Assembly: GCF_021545335.1 (NCBI RefSeq)
Contig: NZ_CP089312.1
Coordinates: forward strand, 6,324,001 to 6,388,000
DNA from: Streptomyces sp. GQFP
GTDB lineage: Bacteria > Actinomycetota > Actinomycetes > Streptomycetales > Streptomycetaceae
Direction: 5' to 3'
Length of the DNA: 64,000 nt
Position 1 is the stretch's first letter; each line of letters opens with the position of its first letter. This document shows positions 25,132 to 33,607 of this stretch, piece by piece. The notes under the pieces were generated by a model. It had not been told where the DNA came from. It did not search any database and was given only the letters and a program-made list of their open reading frames with translations. The position numbers and the translations under genes were made by a program.

Positions 25132-25542
25132 GGGGCGCTCGATCCGGCAGAGGCAGAACGGATGCCCTGCCGGATCGGCGTACACCCTGAAATCCCGCCG
25201 CCCGTCCTGGTCGTCCAGGTCCAGCGGGCGGGCGCCCAGCGCCAGGACAACCTCCTGCGCCGCGTCCAGCTCCGCCCGGGTGGACCCGGCGTCCAGGTCG
25301 AGATGGAACTGCTGGGAGCCGTGGTCGGCCCGCGGCCACTCGGGCGGGGAGTACCTGGGCGCCCGCTGGAAGGCCAGCCGTGGCCCGCCGGGGACGAGCA
25401 GCACGACCCAGTCCGGGTCCTCGTCCGCCGGCGTACCGCCGACGACACCCGCGTAGAAGCGGGCCAGCGCCCGTGGGTCCGGGCAGTCGACGACGACGGT
25501 ACGGAAACGGGCCACGGGTGCTACGGGATCATCCTGGGCCAT
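25129..25542 (-). CDS. VOC-superfamily (glyoxalase-like) protein
   Basis: 137 residues with two beta-alpha-beta-beta-beta modules. Family elements: FRTVVVDCPDPRALARFYAG, VLLVPGGPRLAFQRAP, SQQFHLDLDAGS and a C-terminal FRVYADPAGHPFCLCRIERP. VOC proteins include metal-dependent lyases, dioxygenases and antibiotic-binding proteins; the substrate cannot be told here. It starts six bases after the stop of a close paralogue, so the pair arose by tandem duplication and is probably co-transcribed. Confidence 0.88.
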   Translation of the reverse strand: MAQDDPVAPVARFRTVVVDCPDPRALARFYAGVVGGTPADEDPDWVVLLVPGGPRLAFQRAPRYSPPEWPRADHGSQQFHLDLDAGSTRAELDAAQEVVLALGARPLDLDDQDGRRDFRVYADPAGHPFCLCRIERP

Positions 25543-25548
25543 CCGGGA

Positions 25549-25908
25549 TCAGCCCGCGCAGAGGCAGAACGGGTGCCCCGCCGGGTCCGCGTAGACGCGG
25601 AAGGAACGGGCGCGGTCCTCCGTCTCCAGCGGCTTCGCGCCCAGCGCGAGCACCTCCCGCTCGGCCGTGTCCAGGTCGGGCACGGTCACGTCCAGGTGGA
25701 ACTGCTGCGAGGCGTCGGGCGACGGCCACTTCGGCGGTACGTGGCCGGGGGCGGCCTGGAAGGCCAGTTTCGGCCCGTCCGGGAGCCGCAGGTCGACCCA
25801 GTCCTCCTGGTCCTCGGGCGTACCGCCCAGCAGCGCGGCGTAGAAGGCGGCGAGTGCGCCGGGGTCGGGACAGTCCAGGACGACGGATTCGAGCTTGGCG
25901 ATGGGCAT
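25549..25908 (-). CDS. VOC-superfamily (glyoxalase-like) protein, tandem paralogue
   Basis: 119 residues. Same architecture as the downstream copy: LESVVLDCPDPGALAAFYAA, VDLRLPDGPKLAFQAAPG, SQQFHLDVTVPDLDTAEREV and FRVYADPAGHPFCLCAG. ATG 25908 has a clear GGAGGAAG ribosome site. First gene of the pair, facing the CGNR regulator across 139 bases that contain palindromic GGTTACC-type sites. Confidence 0.88.
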   Translation of the reverse strand: MPIAKLESVVLDCPDPGALAAFYAALLGGTPEDQEDWVDLRLPDGPKLAFQAAPGHVPPKWPSPDASQQFHLDVTVPDLDTAEREVLALGAKPLETEDRARSFRVYADPAGHPFCLCAG

Positions 25909-25963
25909 GGCTTCCTCCGTTGATTGCTTTTGATGACCTTGCTTCTCAGTTTCCCTGTCACCT

Positions 25964-26015
25964 GTTACCGGTTGATGGCGCTTATCCGGTAACGGTCCCA
26001 CGCTAGCGGTTACCG
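25964..26015. promoter_or_regulatory. Candidate operator: repeated GTTACCG / CGGTAAC half-sites
   Basis: Between the divergent VOC and CGNR genes, GTTACCGG (25964-25971) and CCGGTAAC (25986-25993) form a perfect eight-base inverted repeat. The near-palindrome CGGTTACCG follows at 26007-26015. The spacing suggests a dimeric regulator, most simply the CGNR protein itself. Confidence 0.55.
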
Positions 26016-26047
26016 TATGCCCATGCCTAGGAGGTAACGTCACCTGT

Positions 26048-26560
26048 GTGAGTGAGAACGCGTCCGCGCCCGGGGGGCTGGCCCTCGTGGAGGCCCTGGT
26101 CAACACCAGGAGCCTGGACTCGGACCGGGACGCGCTGAACACCGCCGAGGGGCGGGCCGCGTTCGGCATCCAGCGGATCGGCGAGCGGGAACTGGCGGCC
26201 GTGAAGGAGCTGCGGGAGTCCCTGCGGGCCGTCTGCCTCGCACACGCCGGACATCCACCGCACGACGACTCCGTCACTCCCCTGGGCCAACTGCTCTCCA
26301 GGGCGCCGCTGTTGGTCACCGTCGACGACCAGGACGGCTCGGCCCGGCTCACCGCCGCCGACGAGGGGCCACTGCTCTCCCGGGTGGCGGCGGCCGTCGC
26401 GGAGGCGCTCACCGACGGCACCTGGCTGCGCCTCAAGGCGTGCGAACTGCCCGACTGCCACTGGGCGTACTACGACCGCAGCCCCGCAGGGAAGCGGCGC
26501 TGGTGCTCCATGTCGGTGTGCGGGGCCCGCGCGAAGATGCGCCGGTACCGTGCGAAGTAG
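26048..26560 (+). CDS. CGNR zinc-finger (ABATE-domain) protein, probable regulator
   Basis: 170 residues. N-terminal ABATE-like domain (LALVEALVNTRS, NTAEGRAAFGIQRIGERELA) and C-terminal CGNR zinc finger: LKACELPDCHWAYYDRSPAG followed by RRWCSMSVCGARAKMRRYR, with Cys pairs at both ends and CGAR in place of CGNR. These proteins are treated as transcription regulators. GTG 26048 follows GGAGGTAACGTCACCT. Divergent from the VOC pair, which may be its target. Confidence 0.86.
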   Translation: MSENASAPGGLALVEALVNTRSLDSDRDALNTAEGRAAFGIQRIGERELAAVKELRESLRAVCLAHAGHPPHDDSVTPLGQLLSRAPLLVTVDDQDGSARLTAADEGPLLSRVAAAVAEALTDGTWLRLKACELPDCHWAYYDRSPAGKRRWCSMSVCGARAKMRRYRAK

Positions 26561-26617
26561 GCTTCTGTGTACGGGAGTTCGATCACGATCACGCGTCGAC
26601 GGAACGGAGCCCCTGCC

Positions 26618-27070
26618 ATGCCGATCCCCGGTCCCCGTGACGTCCTCGCCCGCTACCAGCAGGCGATGCTCGACTGGTCCGCCGACGATCTGGCCGACCT
26701 GTACGCGGTCGACGCCGTCCACGAGTTCCCGTTCCTCTTCCCCGGCATGCCCGAGCGCTACCAGGGCCGCGAAGAGGTCCGCGCCGGATACCGGGCGGCC
26801 TGGGGCGCGAGCCCGGCGCGGCCGGAGGAGATCCGTGACGTCGTCGTCCACGACAGCACGGACCCCGAGGTGATCACCGTCGAGCAGGTCGTCACCGGGA
26901 CCGTGACCACGACCGGCCGTCCCTTCAGCTTCCCCGGACTCCTGGTGATCCGGGTCCGCGACGGCCTGATCGTGCATGTCCGCGACTACATGGACGGACT
27001 CCGCGTCGCACACACGATGGGCCGCCTGCCGGCCGTGGTCACCGCTCTCGGCGACGGCTCCCGCCCCTAG
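26618..27070 (+). CDS. SnoaL-like (NTF2-fold) protein
   Basis: 150 residues with the small cone-shaped fold typical of SnoaL-like proteins: DVLARYQQAMLDWSADDLAD, YAVDAVHEFPFLFPGMPERY, YQGREEVRAGYRAAW and FPGLLVIRVRDGLIVHVRDY plus MDG. The family includes polyketide cyclases, isomerases and binding proteins, so the reaction is open. ATG 26618 has GGAGC about nine bases upstream. Follows the CGNR gene by 57 bases on the same strand and ends three bases from the convergent cupredoxin gene. Confidence 0.83.
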   Translation: MPIPGPRDVLARYQQAMLDWSADDLADLYAVDAVHEFPFLFPGMPERYQGREEVRAGYRAAWGASPARPEEIRDVVVHDSTDPEVITVEQVVTGTVTTTGRPFSFPGLLVIRVRDGLIVHVRDYMDGLRVAHTMGRLPAVVTALGDGSRP

Positions 27071-27073
27071 CTC

Positions 27074-27847
27074 CTAGGCCTCGCTCTCGGCCCCGCCGCC
27101 CTTCCCCCGCGGCGCTGCGGCCCGCGACCCCACCAGCAGCAGGCACAGTACGGCGATCCCGGCGACGATCCCCGTCAGGAGCAGCAACGGGTCCAGCGGC
27201 CGTACCGAGGCGACGGTGGCCGTGGAGGTGGCGGGCTGGGCCTGGGGAGCCGTCCCGGCGGGCGCCGAGGAGGCGGGGGAGGGGGCAGTGGTCGGCGTGG
27301 GCGTCGTTCGGCCGGGGGCGGCCGGTGCCGAGGCCGACGGGGTCGTGCGGGTCGGTGTGCGGCCGGTCGACGTCGTCGGCCGGCTCATGCCGCTCCCGGT
27401 CCCGGTGCCTGTCCCGTGGTGCTCCGAGCCCGAACCCGAGGAGGATTCCGTATGGGTGTGGGAGTGCGTCGGGGCCGCCGAGGTCGCGGGGGCCGGTGCC
27501 TGGACCGTGATTCCGGCCGTCATGTTCGGATGCACGGTGCAGTAGTAGGCGTACGAACCGGCCGTCGTGAAGGTGAAGCTCCAGCTCTCGCCCTTGTTCA
27601 GCATGGGGGAGTGGATCTGGACCGGGCCCGAGGTGGTCTTCACGTCGTGCGGGGCCGTGTCCTGGTTGGTCCAGGTCACCGTGGAACCGGCGGGGACGGT
27701 CAGGGCCGCCGGGGCGAAGGCGTACCCCTGCATGGTGACCCGGTAGGTGGCCGCCGAGGCCTGCCCGGGCAGGGCCAGCAGCAGGGCGACGAGGGCCAGT
27801 ACGGGGACCAGGGCCGCCCGGCGTACGGTCCTGCCCGCCGTCCTCAC
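27074..27847 (-). CDS. Exported cupredoxin (plastocyanin-like) with C-terminal membrane anchor
   Basis: 257 residues. Signal peptide about 1-32, then a blue-copper domain with ligands His67 (TAPHDV), Cys103, His106 and Met109 (YYCTVHPNM). A His/Ser/Thr/Pro-rich linker follows (THSHTHTESSSGS), then one membrane segment (about 222-243) and a short basic tail. Likely an extracellular, membrane-tethered electron carrier or copper acceptor. GTG 27847 overlaps the YceI-like stop by four bases. It shares the copper-site arrangement with the protein at 28499. Confidence 0.88.
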   Translation of the reverse strand: MRTAGRTVRRAALVPVLALVALLLALPGQASAATYRVTMQGYAFAPAALTVPAGSTVTWTNQDTAPHDVKTTSGPVQIHSPMLNKGESWSFTFTTAGSYAYYCTVHPNMTAGITVQAPAPATSAAPTHSHTHTESSSGSGSEHHGTGTGTGSGMSRPTTSTGRTPTRTTPSASAPAAPGRTTPTPTTAPSPASSAPAGTAPQAQPATSTATVASVRPLDPLLLLTGIVAGIAVLCLLLVGSRAAAPRGKGGGAESEA

Positions 27848-28365
27848 GCGAACTCCGCGGCGACCAGCAGCCGCAGCCGGGTCGCCGGGCGAGGCAGCCG
27901 GCCGGGACGGAACCCGGTCGCGCGGCGCAGGAGGCGGTACGGCAGCCGGGCCGTGCCCACGACGAGCAGGCGGTCGTCGGCGCGCTCGACGACGCGGAAG
28001 CGCAGCAGGGCGGGGAAGCGGACGCCGCGCAGATTCAGGTCGCCGGTGACCTGCAACTTCCTTCCGCCGTCGAGGAGTTCGACGGTGTCGGAGGTGAGGG
28101 TCGTGAGGGCGACGTGGGTGGCGGGTGTGCCGTCTGCCTGGTCGAGACCTGCGAACTCGAAGCGGAGGGCGGGGAGTTCTCCGGGATCGGTGAGGGCGTC
28201 GGGCACGGTCAGGGAGGCGTCGGTGAGGGTGACGCGTCGGCGGAGGGTGGGCAACGGGCCGTACCAGGTGGTGAGTTCGACGAGCGAGCGGTCGGGGGCC
28301 ACGGCGTACCGGCCGGGAAGCGGCAGTACGGGGGCGGTGGCGGTGGGCAGGGTGACGGTTGTCAT
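27844..28365 (-). CDS. YceI-like lipocalin-fold protein
   Basis: 173 residues resembling the YceI/polyisoprenoid-binding family: GRYAVAPDRSLVELTTWYGP near the start, LTVPDALTDPGELPALRFEF, LTSDTVELLDGGRKLQVTGD and RGVRFPALLRFRVVERADDR. No signal peptide is evident, so it is probably cytosolic or membrane-associated, unlike Escherichia coli YceI. It is coupled to the cupredoxin gene by a four-base overlap; a link to copper or isoprenoid-quinone handling is an inference from the neighbours. Confidence 0.72.
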   Translation of the reverse strand: MTTVTLPTATAPVLPLPGRYAVAPDRSLVELTTWYGPLPTLRRRVTLTDASLTVPDALTDPGELPALRFEFAGLDQADGTPATHVALTTLTSDTVELLDGGRKLQVTGDLNLRGVRFPALLRFRVVERADDRLLVVGTARLPYRLLRRATGFRPGRLPRPATRLRLLVAAEFA

Positions 28366-28425
28366 CCCGGGTCTCCTTGGAAAGCGGTTCCCGAAGTGTG
28401 GCGGGGTTGTGGAGAATGGGGCAGG

Positions 28426-28462
28426 CGCCGGTCCGGCCGACTGAGCCTCGGCCGGACCGGCG
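28426..28462 (-). terminator. Hairpin terminator after the second cupredoxin gene
   Basis: Perfect 15-base stem (28426-28440 with 28448-28462, CGCCGGTCCGGCCGA and complement) and a seven-base loop. It lies between the stop of 28499-29599 and the start of 28365 on the minus strand, so it splits the cluster into two transcripts. Confidence 0.65.
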
Positions 28463-28498
28463 TCCCTTTTCTCGGGGTGAGCCCTGGGGCGACCCCTG

Positions 28499-29599
28499 TC
28501 AGCAGCTGCCGGTGAGGAAGTCCTCGGTGGGTGCGAGCAGGTGCTCGGCCCAGACCGTGTGCATCTTCACGTAGCTGTCGACGTCGAGCAGATCGGTGAT
28601 CTGCTGCCCGGGCGACTCCTCCAGGTGCGCCGAGTTGATGTGGGCCAGCAGCACACTGAGCGTGTCGTCGAGAACCGTGCCGCCGCCTTCGAGGGCGGGC
28701 GTCAGGATCGTCTCGACCCACACCGTGTGCAGCTTGATGTACGAGTCCAGCGCGAGCGCGTCCTGCACCTGCTGGCCCGGAGACCGCTCCAGGTGCGCGG
28801 CGTTGATGTGCTGGAGGATCGGCAGCAGCACGTCCTGGACGCTGGCGCACTGCTCGTCGCCGCCGTCACCGCCCCCGGTACCGCCCGTGCTGCCGGTGCT
28901 GCCACCGGTCGTGCCGCCCGTGGTGGTGCCGCCGGTGGTCGTGCCACCGGTGGTGCTGCCGCCCGAGGTCGAACCGCCGGTGGTTCCGCCGGTCGTACCA
29001 CCGGTGGTGGTGCCACCCGTCGTACCTCCGGTGGAACCGCCCGTCGAGCCGCCTGTCGAGCCGCCTGTCGAGCCACCCGTGGTGCCGCCGGTCGTGCCGC
29101 TGTCGGCCGCGACGACCTTCACCGACGCGACCATGTCCGGGTGGACCGCGCAGTAGTACTCGTACGTGCCGGCCGTCGTGAAGGTGTACGACCAGGAGTC
29201 GCCCTGCGCCAGCGTGCCCGAGTCGAACTTCTTCGGGCCCTTGGTGGTGGTGACCGTGTGCGGCACGCTGTCGTGGTTGGTCCAGCGCACGGTCTCGCCG
29301 ACCTCGACGACCAGCTGCTTACCGTCGCCGAACTTGTTGTTCATGATGTCGACCTGTTGGTCGGGTGCCGCCGCGGCGGCCTGCTGCACGTCGGCCGCCG
29401 CGGCTGCGGGCGCCTGAGCCGCGCCCGCCGCCGTGTCCGAGGTGCTGGTGGCCGTCGTGCTGCCCGAGGCCGCCTGGAGCAGTCCCAGGCTGAGCACGGC
29501 GGCGAAGGCCGCGCCGAGCCCCGCGACCAGCAGGGGCCGGTTCCCGGCGGGCGACCCGCGACGCGATGCGCGCTCGCCGGTTTCGTCGGTGCGTTTCAC
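28499..29599 (-). CDS. Exported cupredoxin with long Gly/Thr linker and duplicated C-terminal helical domain
   Basis: 366 residues. A membrane/signal segment at about 22-44, an Ala-rich stretch, and a blue-copper domain at about 81-165 with His114 (VPHTV), Cys150, His153 and Met156 (YYCAVHPDM). A linker of about 80 residues (167-248) is made of TTGG and STGG units. Two similar units of about 55 residues form the C-terminal part. Each holds HINxAHLExSPGQQ, a DSYxKxHTVW segment and a conserved Glu before LxP. I do not recognise this repeated domain; its His residues make metal binding plausible. Transcribed away from the CopC-CopD gene by 37 bases, on the same strand. Confidence 0.85.
   Translation of the reverse strand: MKRTDETGERASRRGSPAGNRPLLVAGLGAAFAAVLSLGLLQAASGSTTATSTSDTAAGAAQAPAAAAADVQQAAAAAPDQQVDIMNNKFGDGKQLVVEVGETVRWTNHDSVPHTVTTTKGPKKFDSGTLAQGDSWSYTFTTAGTYEYYCAVHPDMVASVKVVAADSGTTGGTTGGSTGGSTGGSTGGSTGGTTGGTTTGGTTGGTTGGSTSGGSTTGGTTTGGTTTGGTTGGSTGSTGGTGGGDGGDEQCASVQDVLLPILQHINAAHLERSPGQQVQDALALDSYIKLHTVWVETILTPALEGGGTVLDDTLSVLLAHINSAHLEESPGQQITDLLDVDSYVKMHTVWAEHLLAPTEDFLTGSC
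28856..29101 (-). repeat. Degenerate tandem repeat coding for a Gly/Thr/Ser linker
   Basis: About 246 bases of imperfect 9- and 12-base units encode repeats of GGTT, GGST and GGTTT in the cupredoxin linker. Such tracts change length easily by slippage. Confidence 0.8.
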
Positions 29600-29636
29600 A
29601 ACAACTCCTTGGTTTTCAGGGGGTTTCAGGGGGGAT

Positions 29637-30965
29637 TCACTGGCCGGGATCGGCAGTGACCAGCAGACTCGTCACGGCGAGCACGACGAGGACGAGCCCC
29701 GTCTCCGCCGCGACCGAGTAACCGAAAGGCCGCACGGTGGCGGCGTCGCCGCGCAGCAGCACGGCGAGATCGAGGCGGGTGCGCACCCACTGGCGGCTGC
29801 ACTGGGCGGCCAGCAGGACACCCGCGAGCACGGCGGTCTTGACCAGCAGCAACTGCCCGTACGAGGTGTGCAGCAGGGCGTCGTACGACCCCACGACCTG
29901 CCACGCGAGCACCAGCCCGGCGACGGCGATCGCGGCGACCGAACCTGCGGCGAGCCGCGAGTAACCGGGCACCACCGCCGCCAGTTCGACGGGCTCCCGG
30001 CGCGGCAGCACGGCCACCGTCAGCATGACAAGCCCGCCGATCCACAGGGCCGCCCCGAGCAGATGGACCAGGTCGGCGACCGCACCCCACGCCGGGTCGC
30101 TGCCCTCGGAGCTGTGCCCGCGCATACCGGTCGTCCGCAGCAGCCCGAGCGCCACGGCGAGGGCACCCACCCGCCAGCCGGGCGAGCGCGAGGTGGCCGC
30201 CCCGCCCTGCAAGAGCGCGCTCAGTACGACGGCCGCGAGCACCCACAGCAGCCCGCGCGCGGCGAGCGCGACCCCGGGCTCGGTGGTGAGCACCTCGGTG
30301 TACGACGCCGGGCGCAGCGCGTCCCGCAGGCCGCCGAAGGAGACGTACGCGCCCTGGAGCCCGATGCCCGCGACCGTCGACAGCAGCCCGCACACCCAGG
30401 CCAGCGTGAGCAGCGCCCGCGCCCGGGCCGCCTCCGCGCCGCGCGGCCACAGCAGCGCGACGAAGGCGAGCCCGCCGACGAACACGGCCAGCGCGAGATA
30501 CCCGGTCCAGCGAGCGGCGACGAGGCCCTTCCGCACCAGGGGCGAGGGGGAAGGGGCGGCTGCGGCCTCGTCGCCGCGGTCCTGGGCGCCCGCTGTCGTA
30601 CCGGTGGTGAAGGCGAGCCGGCCGGAGGAGGCGTGCCCGTCCTCCATGTCGACGACCGACCAGACGACGAAGAGCGTGCCGTTCGCCGGACTGCCGGTGG
30701 CGATCCGCACGGTGTCGGTGCCGGTGTGCGCAGGACGAGTGACCGGGAGCCGGTCGCCTTCGGGGGTCATGGCGCGTACGTCGACGAGGTCGACGGGCTC
30801 GTCGAAGGTGAGGGTGAGGTGGTCGGGGGCCTTGGCGAGCTTCGCGCCGTCCTTCGGGACCGAGCGGACCAGCTCGGTGTGGGCGGCGGCGGGGGTCGCA
30901 CCGACGACCAGACCGCAGAGGAGGACGGCGAGGAGGAGCGGGAGGAGCGTGCGGAGGCGGGTCAC
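29637..30965 (-). CDS. CopC-CopD fusion copper protein
   Basis: 442 residues. After a signal peptide (about 1-28) the mature protein would begin with His of HTELVRSVPKDGAKL, as in CopC. The copper-site Asp/His of VVDMEDGHASSGRLAF are present. A Pro/Ala-rich joint leads to a CopD domain with about eight membrane segments (RWTGYLALAVFVGGLAFVAL to LVLVVLAVTSLLVTADPG). CopC binds copper outside and CopD probably moves it inward. GTG 30965 overlaps the stop of the upstream gene by four bases. Fusion of the two is common in Gram-positive bacteria. Confidence 0.92.
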   Translation of the reverse strand: MTRLRTLLPLLLAVLLCGLVVGATPAAAHTELVRSVPKDGAKLAKAPDHLTLTFDEPVDLVDVRAMTPEGDRLPVTRPAHTGTDTVRIATGSPANGTLFVVWSVVDMEDGHASSGRLAFTTGTTAGAQDRGDEAAAAPSPSPLVRKGLVAARWTGYLALAVFVGGLAFVALLWPRGAEAARARALLTLAWVCGLLSTVAGIGLQGAYVSFGGLRDALRPASYTEVLTTEPGVALAARGLLWVLAAVVLSALLQGGAATSRSPGWRVGALAVALGLLRTTGMRGHSSEGSDPAWGAVADLVHLLGAALWIGGLVMLTVAVLPRREPVELAAVVPGYSRLAAGSVAAIAVAGLVLAWQVVGSYDALLHTSYGQLLLVKTAVLAGVLLAAQCSRQWVRTRLDLAVLLRGDAATVRPFGYSVAAETGLVLVVLAVTSLLVTADPGQ

Positions 30966-31633
30966 GGGGTGGCCTCCGGCAGCGGGGACGCGGAGGGGGA
31001 GGCCGAGGCGGAGCCGCCGAGGAGGGAGGAGAGCGGGGCGAGCCCGACGCACGGGGAGGCCGTCGGCTCGGGCGTCTCGTCGGCGTCCGTGCCGTTGAGG
31101 AGGCCGAACAACGGCTGGGTGATGCCGGTGAGGACAGGCGCCACGAGCCGTACCTCGCCGTCGGCGCAGGTGGCGTCGTCGGTCGGCGGCGCGGAGTCGG
31201 AGGGCGACGGGGAGGGGGAGGAGGAGACAGGCGGAGTGGTGGGCGTCGGGGTCGGGGAGGTGCCGTGCCCGGTATGGCCTCCGTGACCGGCGGTGCCGTC
31301 GCCGGAGCCGGTGCCAGGGTCGCCGTACACCGGCAACTGCCCGGTATCGACCGGCACTTGGCCCGTCCAGCCGCTGCCGGTGCCCCCGCCCATGTCCATG
31401 CCCGTGCCGCTGCCCGGTGCCTGGGCTCCGGAGTCGCCCGGCGCGGAGTTCGGCGGTGCCGTGGCCGCGGGGAGCGACGACGGGGGAGCGGCGGCCTCGG
31501 CGGCGCCGGAGGCCGTGGAGGCGCCGATGCCCGACGCGTAGCCGAGCACGATCACCACCGCCCCGACCAGAGCCCCCGCGACGAACTCGTCGCGATGGTC
31601 CCTGGGCCACTCCGCCCTGCGGAACACGGGCAT
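30962..31633 (-). CDS. Membrane-anchored Pro/Gly-rich protein with Met/His motifs, unknown function
   Basis: 223 residues. One membrane segment near the N-terminus (FVAGALVGAVVIVLGYASGI at about 17-36), then an exposed Pro/Ser/Gly-rich region containing GMDMGGG and HGGHTGHG, possible copper-binding clusters, and a short C-terminal part with two Cys (TCADGEVRLVAPVLTGI and ASPCVGL). No family recognised. First gene of the unit with CopC-CopD (GTGA overlap). ATG 31633 has GGGAG at good spacing; ATG 31651 is an alternative. Confidence 0.68.
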   Translation of the reverse strand: MPVFRRAEWPRDHRDEFVAGALVGAVVIVLGYASGIGASTASGAAEAAAPPSSLPAATAPPNSAPGDSGAQAPGSGTGMDMGGGTGSGWTGQVPVDTGQLPVYGDPGTGSGDGTAGHGGHTGHGTSPTPTPTTPPVSSSPSPSPSDSAPPTDDATCADGEVRLVAPVLTGITQPLFGLLNGTDADETPEPTASPCVGLAPLSSLLGGSASASPSASPLPEATP

Positions 31634-32099
31634 GATCACACTCCCTGGCATGGTCCGGTCATTCCGATCGGTGAATGCGGACCATTGGAGGGCGGTGCGG
31701 ATTCCACTTGACTACGCGCCAGTTAACTAAGTGTTGCCCACCTCTCTTTCGGGGGTCCCCCCGCTGTGAGATGGGTCGAGAACGCTGTCAATACACGCAA
31801 TGCGACGGTGAAGAACTCGCGCAGACGGAACGGCAATTCCCACACATTGCTCGAATGAATTCGAATCAGTTCTGGGGATTCTGCGGAGATGGCATATGCC
31901 GCCAGGTCGCGGGCCCGTCGCGCCCGGGCTGCGGGCGGCCGTCGGGGTCGACCCGCCCCGATCCGCGCCGAGCCGCACGGGGGCGCGCTTTATCTCGACC
32001 CCTCCGGACGCGGCGACGAAACCCCGGAATTTACCAACCGTTGGGAATTCGGCGAAGCCCGGAATTCCGCGCGACCGCGAAAAACCCGATCAGTGAAGA
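31634..32099. other. Intergenic region of lower GC, no gene seen
   Basis: 466 bases between the copper unit and the UDP-glucose dehydrogenase gene. GC is lower than its surroundings, with several short AT runs (GAATTC at about 31857 and 32046). A G/C-run repeat related to the one at 815 sits near 31739-31770. It probably holds the promoter of the copper genes at the left; open frames inside show no protein-like sequence. Confidence 0.45.
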
Positions 32100-33443
32100 T
32101 CAGGCAGTGGGACGCCCCATTGCCCGATACGTCCACCCGGCCTTCCGCCACAGTTCCGGGTCGAGGGCGTTGCGCCCGTCCAGGACCAGCCGGTGGGCCA
32201 CCGCCTCGCCCAGCGCCGCCGGGTCCAGCTCGCGGAACTCGCGCCACTCGGTCAGGTGGAGTACGGCGTCGGCGCCCCGAACCGCCTCAACGGCCGTGTC
32301 GGCGTACGTGAGCGTCGGGAAGAGCCGACGGGCGTTGGCCATGCCCTTCGGGTCGTACACCGTCACCTGGCCGCCCTGGAGGTGGATCTGGCCGGCGACG
32401 TTGAGGGCCGGCGAGTCACGGACGTCGTCCGAGTCGGGCTTGAAGGTGGCGCCGAGCACCGCGACCCGCTTGCCGAGGAAGGGGCCGCCGCCCAGCGCCT
32501 GCCGGGCCAGCTCCACCATCTGGCCGCGCTGGCGCATGTTGATGGAGTCGATCTCGCGCAGGAAGGTCAGCGCCTGGTCGGCGCCCAGCTCACCGGCGCG
32601 CGCCATGAAGGCGCGGATGTCCTTCGGGAGGCAGCCGCCGCCGAAGCCGATGCCGGCCCGCAGGAACTTCTTGCCGATCCGGTCGTCGTACCCGATCGCC
32701 TCCGCCAGCTTCGCCACATCCCCGTCGGCGGCCTCGCAGACCTCCGCCATGGCGTTGATGAACGAGATCTTGGTGGCCAGGAAGGAGTTCGCGGCGGTCT
32801 TCACCAGCTCGGCGGTCGGGAAGTCGGTGACGACGAACGGCGTCCCCTCCGCGATCGGCGTGGCGTACACCTCGCGCAGCAGCTTCTCGGCCCGCTCGCT
32901 GCGGACGCCGACCACGACCCGGTCGGGGTGCAGCGTGTCCTGGACGGCGAAGCCCTCGCGCAGGAACTCCGGGTTCCAGGCCAGCTCGGCGTCCGCGCCG
33001 ACGGGGGCGAGGCCTGAGATCGCCCGGGCGAGCCGGTCCGCCGAACCGACGGGCACGGTCGACTTCCCGACGACGAGGGTGGGGGAGGTGAGATGCGGGG
33101 CCAGGGACTCGATCGCGGCATCGACGTACGACATGTCACAGGCGTACTCGCCGTGCTTCTGCGGGGTGTTCACGCAGACGAAGTGGACGTCGCCGAAGGC
33201 GGCGACCTCGGCCCAGTCCATGGTGAAGCGCAGCCGCCCGGTGGACCCCTCGATCCCCGCGACATGCTTGCGCAGCAGCTCTTCGAGCCCGGGTTCGTAC
33301 ATGGGGACCTGCCCGCGCCGCAGCAGGTCGATCTTCTCCTCGACGACGTCCAGCCCCAGCACCTCGAAACCGAGCTCGGCCATGGCGGCGGCGTGGGTGG
33401 CGCCGAGATATCCGGTGCCGATCACGGTGATCTTGAGAGCCAT
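32100..33443 (-). CDS. UDP-glucose 6-dehydrogenase family protein
   Basis: 447 residues. Oxidises UDP-glucose (or a related nucleotide sugar) to the uronate with NAD+. N-terminal Rossmann motif ITVIGTGYLGATHAA, CVNTPQ loop, VVGKSTVPVGS, WNPEFLREGFAV, NSFLATKISFINAM, the catalytic Cys in GIGFGGGCLPKDIRAFM and GATFKPDSDDVRDSP in the C-terminal domain. ATG 33443 follows AGGAG. Located beside LCP and glycosyltransferase genes, which suggests a role in uronic-acid-containing wall polymers. Confidence 0.94.
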   Translation of the reverse strand: MALKITVIGTGYLGATHAAAMAELGFEVLGLDVVEEKIDLLRRGQVPMYEPGLEELLRKHVAGIEGSTGRLRFTMDWAEVAAFGDVHFVCVNTPQKHGEYACDMSYVDAAIESLAPHLTSPTLVVGKSTVPVGSADRLARAISGLAPVGADAELAWNPEFLREGFAVQDTLHPDRVVVGVRSERAEKLLREVYATPIAEGTPFVVTDFPTAELVKTAANSFLATKISFINAMAEVCEAADGDVAKLAEAIGYDDRIGKKFLRAGIGFGGGCLPKDIRAFMARAGELGADQALTFLREIDSINMRQRGQMVELARQALGGGPFLGKRVAVLGATFKPDSDDVRDSPALNVAGQIHLQGGQVTVYDPKGMANARRLFPTLTYADTAVEAVRGADAVLHLTEWREFRELDPAALGEAVAHRLVLDGRNALDPELWRKAGWTYRAMGRPTA

Positions 33444-33607
33444 GGGTTGCTCCTGGGGTCTGGGTCGTACGTGCCGTCGGGTCGAACGTGCGATGGACGA
33501 GCATAGTCGGGGCGTTTCAGGGCCCCTCACCGGGCAGATTTCCCCAACACACTCCTCCTGTCGCCAAGCTCACGTATCACTCACGTGGACAGGCCCCTAA
33601 AATTTGG

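Noticed and set aside
28541..29659. 372-codon plus-strand open frame opposite the second cupredoxin gene
   Set aside because: Repetitive Gly/Ala/Arg composition mirrors the Gly/Thr linker of the real gene.
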